DNA of 64,000 nucleotides from Chloroflexi bacterium TSY (lineage in GTDB: Bacteria > Chloroflexota > Anaerolineae > Caldilineales > Caldilineaceae), in the NCBI GenBank assembly GCA_019217005.1, contig JAHBNG010000007.1:124001-188000 (forward strand). The letters run 5' to 3'. The translations under genes and the position numbers were made by a program. The notes beneath the pieces were generated by a model. The model made no database searches. It was not told the origin of the DNA and saw nothing but the letters and a program-made list of their open reading frames with translations. Of this stretch, positions 7,351-16,758 are shown in pieces. The first letter of the stretch is position 1. Each line of letters begins with the position of its first letter.

Positions 7351-8766
7351 ATGGAATCTTTTGTCAATCGCAAAAAAGAGCTGCGCATTCTTGACGACCG
7401 CTATGATTCACAGCAAGCAGAATTTCTTGTTGTCACAGGTCGGCGGCGCGTGGGGAAAACATCCGTCCTCGCGCAATTCGCACGCCAACATCATGGGATC
7501 TATTTTTTGGGTTATCTGGATTCAGAAGAATCGTTGCTGCGGCAATTTTCGCAGATCGTCTATCAAAGTGAGAATCCTGATATCAAAGCTGATGACGCTT
7601 TTACCTATGGTAGCTGGCTCGGTCTATTTCAAGCGATAGGGCGACTGGCACAGAATCGACGGCTCGTTGTGATTATTGACGAGTACCCCTATCTTGTCGG
7701 CAGCAGCCAACGTCTTGCATCCCAATTGCAAAAGGTGTGGGATGAATTGTTGCAGTATACTCAGATCTATTTGATTATCTGTGGCTCGTATATTTCTGTC
7801 ATGGAGCGGGATTTGCTGGCGCGCGACGCACCTTTGCATGGCCGACGTACCGGGCAGCTGTTTGTCCAGCCACTGACCGTTTGGCAAGCCGCCGAATTTC
7901 TGCCTAACTATACTCCGCTTGAAATGGTGGATGCCTATGCTGTGGCTGGTGGCACGCCAGCCTACCTGCGCCAGCTTTCCGACCAGAGAGACATTTGGGA
8001 TAACATTCGTCTCTCGGTGCTCAACCGTGGTAGCATGTTGTACAATGAGCCTGATCTGTTGCTGCGTGACGAATTGCGTGAGCCACGGTTGTATGCCGCT
8101 ATCTTGCGGGCTATTGCCGCAGGGAATCATCAGTTGAAGAAGATCGCCGACGCCGCAGGGATCGATTCATCGAATAGCGTCAGTAGCTACCTCGATTTGC
8201 TAAAATCTCTGCGTTGGGTAGAACATCGAGTGCCGCTTGGTTCCGTCCGTCAGACAGGTCAGCGGTGGGGGACATGGCATTTAATTGATGCCTACATTCG
8301 TTTTTGGGCACGTTATGTGCTGCCCCATGTGCGCCGTTTGGAATATGACGAAGCTGATGCACTCCTCTATGAGTTGATTCGTCCAACATGGGCACAATTT
8401 GTGGGCGTGGTTTGGGAGGACATCGCCCGTCAACATCTGCCCTTGCTTAGTGTGCAGCAGGAGATTCCATTTTGGCCGGAAGAGATCGGCTCTTGGTGGT
8501 CCGCCAAAGCGCAAATCGATCTGGCAGGGGTGAATTATGCCGAGCGTCTGGCGCTTTTGGGCGAAGCCCGTTGGCGTGAAGGAAAAGTGAGTGTGCGCTA
8601 TTTTCACGAACTGGAAAATAAAGCATCTCTTTGGTTGGGCAAGCAAAGTGGTTGGAAGTTGTTCTATGTCTTTTATAGCAAGCGTGGGTTTACCGAGGAT
8701 TTGATCTCATTGGCTACCCAACGAGGAAACATCCTTTTGAAAACGCCATTGGATATCATATCGTAG
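7351..8766 (+). CDS. Archaeal-type ATPase with DUF234 C-terminal domain
   Basis: A 471-residue STAND-like ATPase. Walker A is GRRRVGKTS (residues about 30-38), Walker B is LVVIIDEYPYL near 106-116, and ICGSYISVME is the sensor-like segment. The C-terminal third has a winged-helix part (KKIADAAGIDSSNSVSSYL) followed by a restriction-endonuclease-like DUF234 region (WEDIARQHL, WWSAKAQIDLAGVN, LLGEARWREGKV). Such proteins are common in Archaea and Chloroflexi; their role is unknown, with suggestions of nucleic-acid or defence functions. ATG 7351 matches the family start (MESFVNRKKEL); upstream codons to 7309 are atypical. Confidence 0.85.
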   Translation: MESFVNRKKELRILDDRYDSQQAEFLVVTGRRRVGKTSVLAQFARQHHGIYFLGYLDSEESLLRQFSQIVYQSENPDIKADDAFTYGSWLGLFQAIGRLAQNRRLVVIIDEYPYLVGSSQRLASQLQKVWDELLQYTQIYLIICGSYISVMERDLLARDAPLHGRRTGQLFVQPLTVWQAAEFLPNYTPLEMVDAYAVAGGTPAYLRQLSDQRDIWDNIRLSVLNRGSMLYNEPDLLLRDELREPRLYAAILRAIAAGNHQLKKIADAAGIDSSNSVSSYLDLLKSLRWVEHRVPLGSVRQTGQRWGTWHLIDAYIRFWARYVLPHVRRLEYDEADALLYELIRPTWAQFVGVVWEDIARQHLPLLSVQQEIPFWPEEIGSWWSAKAQIDLAGVNYAERLALLGEARWREGKVSVRYFHELENKASLWLGKQSGWKLFYVFYSKRGFTEDLISLATQRGNILLKTPLDIIS

Positions 8767-8786
8767 CACGTGCGTTCGTGTGCGGA

Positions 8787-10244
8787 CTACTTCTCTTTCA
8801 CAAATCGAGGTGTGGGAATATCTGGGATCAGCGGGACACATACAGCAACAACATGCCCTTGCTCGTCGCTTTCAAAAGTAAAGGTTATGTCTAGAAGCCT
8901 GTTTTCTGTGGATTGGAAGCTGCTTGCAAAGGTGTCGCCATTATAGGGCACGAGAGGATAGGTGCGACCATCATAGGTTTGATAGAGCGTATCCTGCTCG
9001 AGTGCAACTGTGAAATCGCCATAACCAGGATGTACATAATACCCTTGATAATCTTCCAAACCATACGAGGGAGGATTCTGCAGATCGCGGCCTTCTTCAA
9101 ACTTGCGCGCCTCTTCTTTTTCCAACTCTCTGAAAAGCTGCGTGCGCTTCTGAAAGAAAGCGATTCGGCCATCCACGTCCCCAGTATCAAGTAGTTGATC
9201 AAGCACAATCATGCCGGCAGCCGAGGAGCCTTCTGTCCAGTGGAGATTGGTCAAAACGATGGCGCCGGCTGCTTTTTCTGGCACAAATCCAACAAAGGTG
9301 CGGTAGCCGTTGAACGAGCCACCGTGGGTAACGATGAGGTGCCCACGAATATTGTTTTGACGCCATCCCTGCCCATACGTCGTCACACCGGCATCGAGTC
9401 CAGACGCGCGATTTTCCAGCATATGCGGTCGCTGAATCCACTCGAGACTCTCCTCTGAGAGGATCTGCTTATTTTCAAAGCGTCCACGAGAAAGTTGCAG
9501 CTTGAGCCACTGCGTCATATCTTTGGCAGTGCTATATAGACCCGCCGATGGCGCAAAATAGCGCGTATCACAAAATGGGATGCGCTCGATATTGCCCTCA
9601 ATGAGCGCATAGCCTTGTGCCAATTTGCCACTTTTGCGGGCCTCCGCCCGCTCAAACGTACTCACTTTCATGCGGAGGGGGTCCAGCAGATACTGTTTCA
9701 CAAGCACTTCGTATTCTTGATCGGTTACATGCTCCAACACCGCACCTGCACAAGTGTATACGATATCCTGATATTGAAAGTTTGTTCGAAAGGCAGAGGA
9801 TGGGTCGAAGTAAGCCATTCGTTTTAGCAAATCAGCGCGAAACGCACGGCCTGAATCGGATAATTCACGTCCCACACCGTATGCAAGTAGATTCTCATGC
9901 CACGGCAAGCCTGACCGATGGCAGAGCATATCTTCCAGCGTGATCTTCTTCGTTGCGAACTCATCAATCATTTTAAAGTTGGGGATGTATTCGCAGATGG
10001 GTCTGGTCCATTCGACCACGCCTCTATCCACGAGACACCCCGTTAAGCCCGCAGTGAATGACTTTGTCACGGAAGCAACGAGACAGACGATCTCATCCGT
10101 AAAAGGCTGCCGTTCTTCAAGATTGGCATAGCCGAATCCCTCGCTGAATACGACCTCGCCTTCCTGAACCACAACGACAGCTATTCCAGGCAGTTGGAAC
10201 ACGTCGATGACGTGTTGAAGATTATTTCGAAAGCTCTTTTTCAT
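8787..10244 (-). CDS. Serine beta-lactamase-like hydrolase (class C / PBP4* type)
   Basis: A 485-residue beta-lactamase-related serine hydrolase. The catalytic SVTK (S58-x-x-K61) is preceded by PFTDEIVCLVA. A tyrosine motif appears as YTCAGAV where YSN is usual, and the third motif is HGGSFNGYRTF. A C-terminal beta domain (residues about 390-485, GYYVHPGYGDFTVAL) is of the DUF3471 type. No signal peptide is visible, so it is likely cytoplasmic. Relatives include esterases, D-aminopeptidases and EstB-like enzymes; I cannot choose among them. It converges with the ATPase gene at 8766. Confidence 0.85.
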   Translation of the reverse strand: MKKSFRNNLQHVIDVFQLPGIAVVVVQEGEVVFSEGFGYANLEERQPFTDEIVCLVASVTKSFTAGLTGCLVDRGVVEWTRPICEYIPNFKMIDEFATKKITLEDMLCHRSGLPWHENLLAYGVGRELSDSGRAFRADLLKRMAYFDPSSAFRTNFQYQDIVYTCAGAVLEHVTDQEYEVLVKQYLLDPLRMKVSTFERAEARKSGKLAQGYALIEGNIERIPFCDTRYFAPSAGLYSTAKDMTQWLKLQLSRGRFENKQILSEESLEWIQRPHMLENRASGLDAGVTTYGQGWRQNNIRGHLIVTHGGSFNGYRTFVGFVPEKAAGAIVLTNLHWTEGSSAAGMIVLDQLLDTGDVDGRIAFFQKRTQLFRELEKEEARKFEEGRDLQNPPSYGLEDYQGYYVHPGYGDFTVALEQDTLYQTYDGRTYPLVPYNGDTFASSFQSTENRLLDITFTFESDEQGHVVAVCVPLIPDIPTPRFVKEK

Positions 10245-10327
10245 TGATTGTTCAGCAATTCACTATTTTCCATACGAAGCTCTGTGGGAGAATATGGTTT
10301 TCCTCAGTCACTGACGACTCGAACTCA

Positions 10328-10900
10328 TCAATCTGTACAAATTAAGTCCGTGAGACTCCCCTGCTGGTCTTGAATCTTGTGGGCAATCACCTCGAGGGTT
10401 TCTTGCGGAGCGAGATGGGTATTATCAATGACCTGCGTCCATTGCCCACGGTGAGATCGAACAAGTTCAAGCCAAGAGGAAAGCATATCAGGCGGATGCG
10501 ACTCGCTATCTCCCCGCTTGCGCACTCTCGCAATCAAGATTTCTAATTCGGGTTCCAATGTAAAGTGAAACACCCGACTATGAGGTAAGAGTACTTCGAG
10601 GAAAAGATTGTTTACCTCTGGATGATATAATCCGTTGCCTGTTAGCAAGACAATCTTAAACGACTGTTCAAAGAAATTCTGAGCCAGTAGAGCACAAGCA
10701 CGGCAAGCGATAGGACCCCACTCCTCATTTTCCTGACTCCAATCCGGATCGATGAGCATGTAGATATCATCCATATCGATAGCCGCAGTTTCACCAAAAC
10801 GAGTCCGAAAGTATTGAGGCGCAGCCAATCGAAGGGTTGTTTTCCCAGTACCAATGCCACCGCTAATCAGAATGGTTGTGGGCTCGATATCAACATTCAC
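10328..10900 (-). CDS. P-loop nucleotide-binding kinase-like protein
   Basis: A 190-residue P-loop protein. Walker A is GGIGTGKTT (residues 14-22), followed by AAIDMDDIYMLID, IVLLTGNGLYHPEV and the region LEILIARVRKRGDS, an arrangement like small-molecule kinases or shikimate/gluconate kinase relatives. The start is GTG at 10900. A 75 bp inverted repeat (10946-11023) lies 45 bp upstream, as seen before four other genes in this window. Substrate unknown. Confidence 0.75.
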   Translation of the reverse strand: MNVDIEPTTILISGGIGTGKTTLRLAAPQYFRTRFGETAAIDMDDIYMLIDPDWSQENEEWGPIACRACALLAQNFFEQSFKIVLLTGNGLYHPEVNNLFLEVLLPHSRVFHFTLEPELEILIARVRKRGDSESHPPDMLSSWLELVRSHRGQWTQVIDNTHLAPQETLEVIAHKIQDQQGSLTDLICTD

Positions 10901-10945
10901 TAGTCATCTCACTTTGTAGAAAGACTTTTTTATTGGAAAAAATCA

Positions 10946-11023
10946 GTCGGTCCCAAAGGATGTGTAAACAAGCGGTCCATATCCTGGTGACCATAATCCA
11001 TTTACACACTTTGTGGTACAGAC
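10946..11023. repeat. Leader inverted repeat, copy 1
   Basis: Imperfect inverted repeat GTCGGTCCCAAAGGATGTG ... TTTACACACTTTGTGGTAC, lying 45 bp upstream of the GTG at 10900. Same family as 19684-19757, 28259-28332, 40529-40605 and 63844-63917. Confidence 0.75.
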
Positions 11024-11209
11024 TTGAAAGAATGATAAGATAAATCTCTATTGATTCGCTCTGTCCAAGTTCCCCCTATAGATTTTAGGAGATGCTCTGT
11101 TAATGCGGCAAGTATGGCTTTGCTACTGTAGGCAGAGAAGGAATTGATTCTCTTGTTCTTTTTTGGACGAATGAATACATTTTGAAAATAATTGAAATGA
11201 TGCACTAGG

Positions 11210-12460
11210 CTACGCGTGTGCACTCATTGCCGATATCGTACGCACTGTGGAAAAGAAGAGGAGCAGAAATCCCACAAGCAGTCCCACTGCACCGATAATC
11301 ATGGTCGTATGTAACCCAACAGTCGTGCCTAGAAGTCCACCCAAGGCTGCACCCACTATCTGCAAGCTAATGATGAGAAAACGCCGGGCCGCTGTTGCGC
11401 GAGCAAATAGACCGACAGGTGTAATGCTTTGACGCAAGCTCATCTGGTTGACACTCCAGATCGCAGCCCCGATTCTGGCCGCCAACTGTCCAGCACCGAT
11501 GAGCAGGAGATTCGCACCGACAAATGGGATGATCAATACGCCAATCGCCCAGAGAAAGTTTCCAAGAACGATCGCTGGTCCTATTCCCATGAGGCGCGTC
11601 ACGCGTCCCGAGAGCAAAGCACCGCCAAGCGCACCGCCACCGCCAAACGCGTAGACAAGTCCAATTGTCGCCGCCGAGAAGCCGAGTTCATGCGTGAGGA
11701 ACAAGAACATCACCGTCTCTTGGACAGCCAGCCCGAACGTGCCAATGCTCACGGAAACAGCAAGCGAACGTAGGATGGGTGTCCGCACAAGTTCATGGAT
11801 TCCTTCACCAATTTCGACCCACACACTGCGTCGCTCTGTACGACTTGGTGGCTTCTCAGCAGCAGTGATCCCTTTTAGAGAAAGTGCCGACAGTAGGTAG
11901 GAAAGCGCATCCGCAATGAGCGCTTTCGGCGCACCGATGAGTTGGACAAGTCCGCCCGCCGCGCTTGGAGCAGCAATCGACAGGACCGAATCTGTGGCCG
12001 CTAGCTTGCTATTGGCATCCACCAACTGCTCACCTTTGACCAAAGAGGGCAGGATCGAGATGGACGCCAGACTGAAGAATGCCGTGAGTGTACCGACGAC
12101 GAAGGCCACCAGGTAAAGCTGTGCAAACGTCAGATAGCCGAACAGGGCAGCAATGGGTATTGTCCCAATCAGAAGCGCTCGGCCAAGATCTGCGCTGATG
12201 AGAATTGGTCGTCGCCGCGTACGGTCCACCCATACGCCGGCGAACAGATCGAAGAGTAGACTGGGCGCGCGACTGGCGATCCCAAGGTATCCCATTTGCA
12301 CAGGTGTCGCACCAAGCACCAAGACTGCGGTAAGTGGGAGGGCAATTGCCGTCACCTGTGAACCGGCGCTGGACACGGCTTGGGCGAACCAGAGACGGAT
12401 GAACGAAGGGTTGCGCCAAAGACTTGTTGATGATTCGGCAATTGATGTCGGTTCGCGCAT
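11210..12460 (-). CDS. MFS efflux transporter (MFS_3 type)
   Basis: A 416-residue inner-membrane protein with about 12 hydrophobic segments. It starts LWRNPSFIRLWFAQAVSSAG, the typical opening of macrolide-efflux/enterobactin-exporter-like MFS proteins, and has the loop 2-3 motif GVWVDRTRRRPILI. The proton-driven export substrate is unknown. The gene is divergent from a winged-helix regulator (start 12555) with only 94 bp between start codons, a common arrangement for drug exporters and their regulators. Confidence 0.87.
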   Translation of the reverse strand: MREPTSIAESSTSLWRNPSFIRLWFAQAVSSAGSQVTAIALPLTAVLVLGATPVQMGYLGIASRAPSLLFDLFAGVWVDRTRRRPILISADLGRALLIGTIPIAALFGYLTFAQLYLVAFVVGTLTAFFSLASISILPSLVKGEQLVDANSKLAATDSVLSIAAPSAAGGLVQLIGAPKALIADALSYLLSALSLKGITAAEKPPSRTERRSVWVEIGEGIHELVRTPILRSLAVSVSIGTFGLAVQETVMFLFLTHELGFSAATIGLVYAFGGGGALGGALLSGRVTRLMGIGPAIVLGNFLWAIGVLIIPFVGANLLLIGAGQLAARIGAAIWSVNQMSLRQSITPVGLFARATAARRFLIISLQIVGAALGGLLGTTVGLHTTMIIGAVGLLVGFLLLFFSTVRTISAMSAHA

Positions 12461-12554
12461 GATTTCTCTGTCTGATTACTCTACTATTGCTCCTCATGAC
12501 GGCGATCGATCTTCGCAAGAGAGCACAATAGTCTGTTGTTGCTGTCAAGCAAAC

Positions 12555-12881
12555 ATGAATGACAATGAATTGGCCCAAATGCTTGACATCATCATCAACC
12601 TCGATCAGCTCATCCATCAACCGACGCGGCTACTCATTCTCGGCACCCTCTATCCAGTAGAGAGTGCCGATTTTCTTTATTTGTTGCGGGAAACGAGATT
12701 GACAAAAGGGAACTTATCCGCCCACATCTCGAAGTTAGAACAGGCAGTGTATATCGAAGTAGAAAAAACTTATCGGGGGGAAACCCCTTTGACGATTTAC
12801 CGCTTGACGGAGAAAGGCCGTCATGCTTTTGATGCCTACCGCCAACAACTGCGATCGCTGGCCGCGGCTCTCCCAGGTTAA
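12555..12881 (+). CDS. Winged-helix transcriptional regulator (MarR/DUF-like)
   Basis: A 108-residue DNA-binding protein: IHQPTRLLILGTLYPVESADFLYLL, recognition region RLTKGNLSAHISKLEQA, and wing RGETPLTIYRLTEKGRHAF. It belongs to the short winged-helix family annotated as transcriptional regulators related to MarR/ArsR. ATG 12555 is in a region divergent to the MFS gene, so control of that exporter and of itself is the natural inference. A longer open frame reaching back to 12153 is antisense to the MFS gene and is not used. Confidence 0.82.
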   Translation: MNDNELAQMLDIIINLDQLIHQPTRLLILGTLYPVESADFLYLLRETRLTKGNLSAHISKLEQAVYIEVEKTYRGETPLTIYRLTEKGRHAFDAYRQQLRSLAAALPG

Positions 12882-12972
12882 TACTCGCAGCAGGACTTAG
12901 CTCTCTCAACGACTGTTCGCCGCATCGCCGCAGGTACTCGTTCACGAGACATAGGCAGGTTGAGAGATACCA

Positions 12973-14442
12973 CCTTATTTTTGCGCAACGGGAAGGGAAT
13001 TCTATTCGTTGACGCAATAAGAGCCTGATTCTATTCGATCAAATTCGTCAAAATGCCGAAAAAAGGATAGCCTCAAAGAAATTCATTAGAGATACCCGAT
13101 CCAAGGAGGCATTCATGGCAATAGAATTCGGACTAACGAACGAGATCAGCAATACTCAGTATGCACCATTAGCTGCGTTGCTGGCACACTACCATCAAGA
13201 GAAAGTGCTAACTGCGTTGAAGAAGATCGAAATACCGGTCAAAACGTATGAATATACACCAGCAAGTAAGTTGGAACAGGTGCTGGTTAGCATATTATGT
13301 GGTTGCGCAACGCTGACTGAGTTCAATACAAAGGTCAGACCAGAAAGACTCCTTGCGAAATTTATGGGATGGAGCAGCTTAGTGAGCAATCAAATATGTC
13401 TCGTACATTAGACGCCCTAACTCTAATGAATATCGGTAGAGTGCGGTCAGCGAAATCTGCAAGCCTCTAAGCCAAATACACAACCACGATTGGCGAGGGT
13501 TCTTGTGGTTAGACTTTGACCTATCCGGATTACCATGCGGCAAAAAAGGCACAGAAAAGTCAAAAAGGCTATTTTAGCGGCAAAAAAACGCAACGGGACG
13601 CCAATTGGTCCGTGTAAGTTCGGTTAAATACCATGAAACGGTTTGGTCAGACCTCTATCCAGGGAGTCAGCATACAGCTCCATCGTTTCAGCCAGCCGTG
13701 CTTGCCACGGAAAGTTCATTAGAGTTAGACGAGAAAAAAAACGCGAGCGAGTCGTCTGGCGCACCGATGGCGGTGCAGGTAGTGAAGAAAATATTCGGTG
13801 GCTGCTCAACCGCAACTATCAATTTATGATGAAGGGCAACTCCAACCGTCGTGCCCATCTGTGGGCGCAACAGGTGACTCGATGGGATCCTTGCGGTGAC
13901 GTCTTTCTGGCTGAAATTCCATCCCCTATCAAGTTTAATCGCCCTGTACGCATTTTTCTCAAAAAAAGAGTGAAAAACGAGCAAATTTGTGTCAGTTACT
14001 ACATTTCGACCATCAAATTGCCATCCAAGCGTCACTTCATTTCATATTATGACAATCGAGGTGCGGCTGAAATCGAACAATTCCGTAATGATAAAATGGG
14101 GTTACACTTAGCTTCTCGTCGCAAGACCCTATTTCTAGCTCAAAAAATCTCTTATCCTTTTGGCTGATTTGGCGCATAATTTGATAGGCCATTTCCATCA
14201 GCAAGCTCTCGTGGATACTAGATTTGAACCTTTCCGGCAGAAACGAATTGTTCGAGATCTATTACAAATACCTGGTTTTCTCTCTTTTCAGAACGGCTCA
14301 CTTTCACGGATTGACCTGCTAAGTTCACATCCTTATTCTCGTGACCTTCTGATTTGCTTGAAATCCTATCTAGAGGCCGATTAGAAACCCCCTCTAGTTG
14401 CATGAACGAATAGAATCACGCTCTCGTTGCGCAAAAATAAGG
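12973..14442 (+). mobile_element. IS1380-like insertion sequence (degenerate)
   Basis: A 1470 bp element with inverted termini CCTTATTTTTGCGCAACG at both ends, followed by a second matching block (ATTCTATTCGTT) inside. It is flanked by the 5 bp duplication TACCA (12968-12972 and 14443-14447). CC-starting ends and a 4-5 bp duplication fit IS1380. The transposase inside has several frame breaks. Confidence 0.85.
13115..14384 (+). pseudogene. IS1380-like transposase, multiply frameshifted
   Basis: ATG 13115 follows AAGGAGG and opens the N-terminal domain (YAPLAALLAHYHQEKVLTAL, LVSILCGCATLTEFNT). The frame then breaks near 13370; the continuation SEQSNMSRTLDALTLMN is in another frame and ends early. 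A middle piece shows LDFDLSGLPCGKKAQKSQKG, where DxSGLPxGKKA carries a catalytic Asp. Next is VVWRTDGGAGSEENIRWLLN (about 13750-13815), and then YYDNRGAAEIEQFRNDK with MGLHLASRRK near 14045-14120. The last piece is LADLAHNLIGHF through IPGFLSFQNG to 14384. Nothing here can give a full-length protein. Confidence 0.8.
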
Positions 14443-14700
14443 TACCAAGCTGTTGCATTATACTTGCCACGGGTCGATCCTGTCGCTTCTTCAGATGTCC
14501 AGTTTTCATCCGTGAGCAGTATACGTCAGGAAGCGTCAATTGACGCGTTTGGGCTAAAGCCACTAAATGAGTAATCCGTTCAACATTCATGGCTTCAACT
14601 TGCCTATTGATGTTCATGAACTCTTCATGTTCAGCTTCGGACATTGTTTCGTCCATCCGCTATTCGATTAATTCTTCATAACGTTGTTGAAGCTTCTCCG

Positions 14701-14760
14701 GTAGACCCCGGTTAATCTCTCTGATCAGCTTCGCTCGAGAATGACACGTTTGCGGTCTAC
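14701..14760. repeat. 59 bp palindromic repeat, copy 2
   Basis: Arms GTAGACCCC and GCGGTCTAC around the shared core CTCGAGAATGACACG. Same family as 2255-2313 and 46282-46339. It lies at the start of the small split pseudogene. Confidence 0.65.
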
Positions 14761-14832
14761 TGATACTATTTCTAATTGCCAGATGCCCGTGAGTATAAAG
14801 AATGGTGACAGAATTGTCAACGATACTACGCT

Positions 14833-15813
14833 TTACACCGCACTGTACTCGTTCAGGAGCTCTGCAGCAGCTCTTCGTTTATGCTTTGTTGCCAGTTCGA
14901 GTGGAGTCTTTCCGGCGTCAGTCTGGGCTTTGATATCCGCACCGGCATCAAGCAATACTTGAATGACGCTAGAGAATCCCGCTTTGGCCGCCGCATGGAG
15001 TGCGGTAACGCCCTTTGGCCCTGTCGCATCGACGTCCGCACCGTAATCAATCAACGTCTGAACTCTCTCCGGATGCTCCCCTTTATCACCCCGTGAGACA
15101 TAGGCTATCGGCGACCAACCCGTGATTTTGCTCTTCTTGTTCACATCTACGCCATTCGTAAAGAAGAACTCCATTATCTCCAGCACCCCTTTATATAAGA
15201 CAGAGAAGGCTTCAACTCTGGCTGGATCTGCGCCTGCATCAGCCAACAGCCGGATCAAGTCCATACGACCGAGTCTACAGGCAATATCGAAGAGCAGTTC
15301 AGAGTGCTCAGAGACCTCCGTCCCCTTGTCAATCAGAAATCTCGCCGCCTCCATCTGCTCTCCTGCGGTTGCATAATGAAGTGGAATCACGTCCCAGACG
15401 GCGTCATCAGGGTGACGTGCGTTCACCAAAGAAGCCTGTTGAGAAACCAAATTCTCCAGTACATCAAGATTTTCCAGAAATGCCGCAGAGTAGACATCAA
15501 TGGTTGCACCTTTTGACATCAGCAACTCGGCAATCTTCTCCCGTTTCCTCTTCTTGGCAATACAATATGGAGTGAGCAGCACAAATGTCTCGCTCCTGTA
15601 CCGACCTGGAATATCGAGAGCAGCACCTCTGTCCACCAGGTACTCGACCACTTCCAATCTATTCGCATTGGCAGCCTCCCAGAGCAAAGTCCGATGGTGC
15701 CCATCACTCATCGCATTCAAGAGTTCTGGACGTACGGAGAGCACTTCCTTAACTGCCGATAGATCCCCTCTGGCTGCTAGTTTTAGTGTTGAATCAATGC
15801 CTGTGATGATCAT
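14833..15813 (-). CDS. Ankyrin-repeat protein
   Basis: A 326-residue protein made almost wholly of ankyrin repeats (about nine): GHHRTLLWEAANANRLEVVE, DRGAALDIPGR, VIPLHYATAGEQMEAARFLI, GWSPIAYVSRGDKGEHPERV, GVTALHAAAKAGFSSVIQVL and AGKTPLELATKHKRRAAAEL. No signal peptide or membrane segment is seen, so it is a cytoplasmic binding scaffold of unknown partner. The start is an ATG at 15813. A broken ankyrin gene occurs at 1276, so the family seems expanded in this genome. Confidence 0.9.
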   Translation of the reverse strand: MIITGIDSTLKLAARGDLSAVKEVLSVRPELLNAMSDGHHRTLLWEAANANRLEVVEYLVDRGAALDIPGRYRSETFVLLTPYCIAKKRKREKIAELLMSKGATIDVYSAAFLENLDVLENLVSQQASLVNARHPDDAVWDVIPLHYATAGEQMEAARFLIDKGTEVSEHSELLFDIACRLGRMDLIRLLADAGADPARVEAFSVLYKGVLEIMEFFFTNGVDVNKKSKITGWSPIAYVSRGDKGEHPERVQTLIDYGADVDATGPKGVTALHAAAKAGFSSVIQVLLDAGADIKAQTDAGKTPLELATKHKRRAAAELLNEYSAV

Positions 15814-16018
15814 AATCGGTTATCGATGTGCAATTAGCTCGGGTATTTTTCAAAACGCACCACGCCGAGCGGAGAACCATTCTGTCTGCATGAAGCGAAT
15901 CTCGCCGCAGATCTGAATTGCATCCTACATGTACAATATATTGACCATGTCTTGAGTTCATGATAAAATTGGAACAAGCGTAGCATCAATCTACTTCATG
16001 TCTATTTAGGTGAAAATA

Positions 16019-16273
16019 ATGAACGTTGTTTCCTTTACCGAGGCGCGAAATAGTCTCAAAAGAGTGCTGGACCAAGTGGTTGACGATGCAATTTGTACTA
16101 TTATCACTCGACGCGATGCCGAGGATGCAGTTGTCATGTCGCTGGACTATTATAACAGTTTGATGGAAACCGTCCATCTGCTTAAATCACCAGCCAACGC
16201 TGCCCATTTAGCGCGTTCGATTGAGCAGTATCGGGCAGGCCAGACATTCGAGAATGCTCTAATTGATGAGTAA
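16019..16273 (+). CDS. yefM: Type II antitoxin, Phd/YefM family
   Basis: An 84-residue antitoxin. The N-terminal half is the Phd/YefM DNA-binding fold (MNVVSFTEARNSLKRVLDQV, then CTIITRRDAEDAVVMSLDYYN). The C-terminal tail (HLARSIEQYRAGQTFENA) is the toxin-binding part. ATG 16019 is preceded by AGGTGA at 6 bp; the in-frame GTG at 16010 is less likely. The stop overlaps the start of the YoeB toxin, and members of this family repress their own operon. Confidence 0.92.
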   Translation: MNVVSFTEARNSLKRVLDQVVDDAICTIITRRDAEDAVVMSLDYYNSLMETVHLLKSPANAAHLARSIEQYRAGQTFENALIDE

Positions 16274-16529
16274 GAAGCTGGCTTGGACGAACGAGTCTTG
16301 GTCGGACTACATCTATTGGCAAACGCAAGACAAGAAAACTCTTACAAAAATCAACCGACTGATTTTAGACGTCATGCGTTCACCCTTTGAAGGTATTGGA
16401 AAACCCGAACCGCTTAAACACAGCTTGACCGGATTTTGGTCAAGACGGATTGATGATTCGAACCGCCTTATTTACATTGTGGATGATACGCATATCACGA
16501 TTGTTTCATGTCGGTATCATTATCAGTAG
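16266..16529 (+). CDS. yoeB: Type II toxin, YoeB mRNA interferase
   Basis: An 87-residue RelE-superfamily ribosome-dependent RNase. Hallmarks: WTNESWSDYIYWQTQDKKTL near the start, then SPFEGIGKPEPLKHSLTGFW and SRRIDDSNRLIYIVDD, and the C-terminal CRYHY with the terminal His-Tyr needed in YoeB. ATG 16266 lies within the yefM 3' end (8 bp overlap), typical of co-translated toxin-antitoxin pairs. The pair looks intact. Confidence 0.93.
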   Translation: MSKKLAWTNESWSDYIYWQTQDKKTLTKINRLILDVMRSPFEGIGKPEPLKHSLTGFWSRRIDDSNRLIYIVDDTHITIVSCRYHYQ

Positions 16530-16758
16530 AGATTATAAGGATTCAGAAGATGGACACGGATGAACACAGATTTCACGGATTTACTCTGAGAAAATCCATG
16601 TCCAATTTTTCAATCCCTATAATCTCTATTAGGTACTGACCACATCAAGTTTCCCGCAATAGTTTTCGCAAATCCGACCAACAGCCCTCGACAACTCCAT
16701 CAGGCGCATACTCCGCATCATCGATAATGACCTCAACAGAGTTGACAATCGACAATCT
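16530..16758. repeat. CACGGATGAACACAG-type intergenic repeat region
   Basis: Contains TGGACACGGATGAACACAGA followed by TTTCACGGATT, with the partial inverse AAAATCCATGTCCAA and the bracketing ATTATAAGGATT / AATCCCTATAAT. Similar sequence recurs at about 18530-18610, 36150-36220 and 55160-55280, always between genes. The remaining bases up to 16758 show no gene. Confidence 0.6.

Larger units (their letters stand above)
12942..14735 (-). pseudogene. Small helical protein gene, split by an IS1380-like element
   Basis: The front part (about 14735 to 14443) reads LIREINRGLPEKLQQRYEEL, a TAG stop, then RMDETMSEAEHEEFMNINRQ and ERITHLVALAQTRQLTLPDV. After a 21-codon in-frame interruption it continues as MQQLG. 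Joining across the IS at 14442/12973, and dropping one TACCA copy, gives MQQLGISQPAYVS and a stop at 12942. The expected unbroken end, a LxELMxQLGIxPPAYV-like tail, is one I recall from small Chloroflexi/cyanobacterial proteins of unknown role. It carries a nonsense codon, a 63 bp insertion and an IS, so it is dead. Confidence 0.65.

Noticed and set aside
11002..11223. 73-codon frame on the minus strand
   Set aside because: It overlaps a leader inverted repeat and the MFS 3' end, has no domain and no ribosome binding site.
12153..12554. Upstream extension of the winged-helix regulator
   Set aside because: Antisense to the MFS exporter; the regulator's family start is the ATG at 12555.
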